A stretch of 64,000 bases of DNA, taken from Acytostelium subglobosum LB1 (lineage: Eukaryota; Evosea; Eumycetozoa; Acytosteliales; Acytosteliaceae). Of the stretch, positions 63,623-64,000 are shown piece by piece; position 1 is the first letter of the stretch, and each line of letters starts with the position of its first letter. A model generated the notes under the pieces. It did no database searches and was not told where the DNA came from. It was given only the letters and a program-made list of their open reading frames with translations. Where the stretch lies: the NCBI RefSeq assembly GCF_000787575.1, contig NW_012236530.1:502734-566733 (forward strand). Reading direction: 5' to 3'. The translations under genes were made by a program, and so were the position numbers.

Positions 63623-64000
63623 ATCTTATATCTCTAATAATAAATAAATATATATATAAAGTTGAGTGTGAATAAGTATGAATGAGAATGAATGATTGAG
63701 AAGACAAGTTCTTTGGAATGGTCGTGAGCCTGCCCTTCCCTACCCCTCGTGATTCGCAATGCAATCAAAACTTTCGGAGACTCCAAAATTATTTGATTTG
63801 CGTTGTGGATCACCCTTTTGAAATGATCTGATTGTTTGTTTGTGGAGCTAAGAAAACGAATGATTAGTGTGTGTGTTTGATTGATTTGGGGTTGTGTGTT
63901 CCCAATCCAACCGAATCAGCAATCAGATAATAATGGAAGGTAGGAAGAGGGAACAAGCAATTAATTGGACCATTCTTGCGACCATGCCACATGACACATC
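63623..64000. other. Right-edge spacer, no gene seen
   Basis: The PI3-kinase 5' flank (TATATATA near 63650) followed by unremarkable sequence to the window edge. Confidence 0.5.

Noticed and set aside
1-64000. rRNA genes, bacterial-type operons, toxin-antitoxin or phage-defence systems
   Set aside because: Nothing resembling these was found; gene spacing, introns and families are those of a eukaryotic nuclear genome.

Overview
The window is nuclear DNA of a dictyostelid social amoeba, richer in GC than Dictyostelium discoideum. The evidence is short introns with GTAAGT or GTATGT donors, ACTAAC branch-like sites and sense-strand TCAA repeats; AT-rich spacers; many poly-Q, poly-N and poly-T tracts; and dictyostelid-type families (CBM49 cellulose-binding protein, RWP-RK factors, villin with a coiled-coil insert, class I PI3-kinase). 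I cannot name the species. There are about 28 protein genes and one tRNA, with no rRNA, CRISPR array or intact mobile element.

Layout. 0.3-6.5 kb: a UBE3A-type HECT ligase and a short RRP5 (both minus). 7.2-9.9 kb: a CBM49 secreted protein (plus) and a cysteine-protease-like gene with an internal repeat (minus). 10.3-13.3 kb: CTDNEP1/Dullard phosphatase, then 2 kb of gene-poor DNA. 13.3-17.8 kb: a large surface protein and APC11 (plus). 18.1-24.0 kb: an armadillo-repeat pseudokinase, a GNAT acetyltransferase and ESCRT-III CHMP4/Vps32 (minus). 24.6-29.2 kb: three RWP-RK genes in a row (minus). 29.7-32.4 kb: the mitochondrial Mg channel MRS2 (minus) and tRNA-Ile(AAU). 33.2-38.7 kb: a PXB/DUF3818-like protein and a fused INO80E/INO80D-like protein (plus). 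38.8-44.4 kb: cyclophilin PPIH, mitochondrial MetAP1D and a p180-like coiled-coil ER protein (minus). 45.1-51.6 kb: NRDE2 (plus), a small single-pass protein, a secreted deaminase-fold protein and a gene-poor stretch. 51.6-56.7 kb: villin (minus). 57.5-63.6 kb: a small orphan, a four-TM protein and a class I PI3-kinase with an N-terminal coiled coil.

The genes are mostly ordinary housekeeping and signalling genes and do not form one pathway or operon. Several deserve attention. Splicing joins INO80E-like and INO80D-like modules in one protein. The RWP-RK cluster is tandem. A kinase-fold protein has lost the catalytic Asp. The deaminase-fold protein carries a signal peptide. RRP5 has a short S1 array. 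Introns and 5' flanks carry a tetranucleotide repeat in one orientation only. I found no convincing new defence or mobile system.
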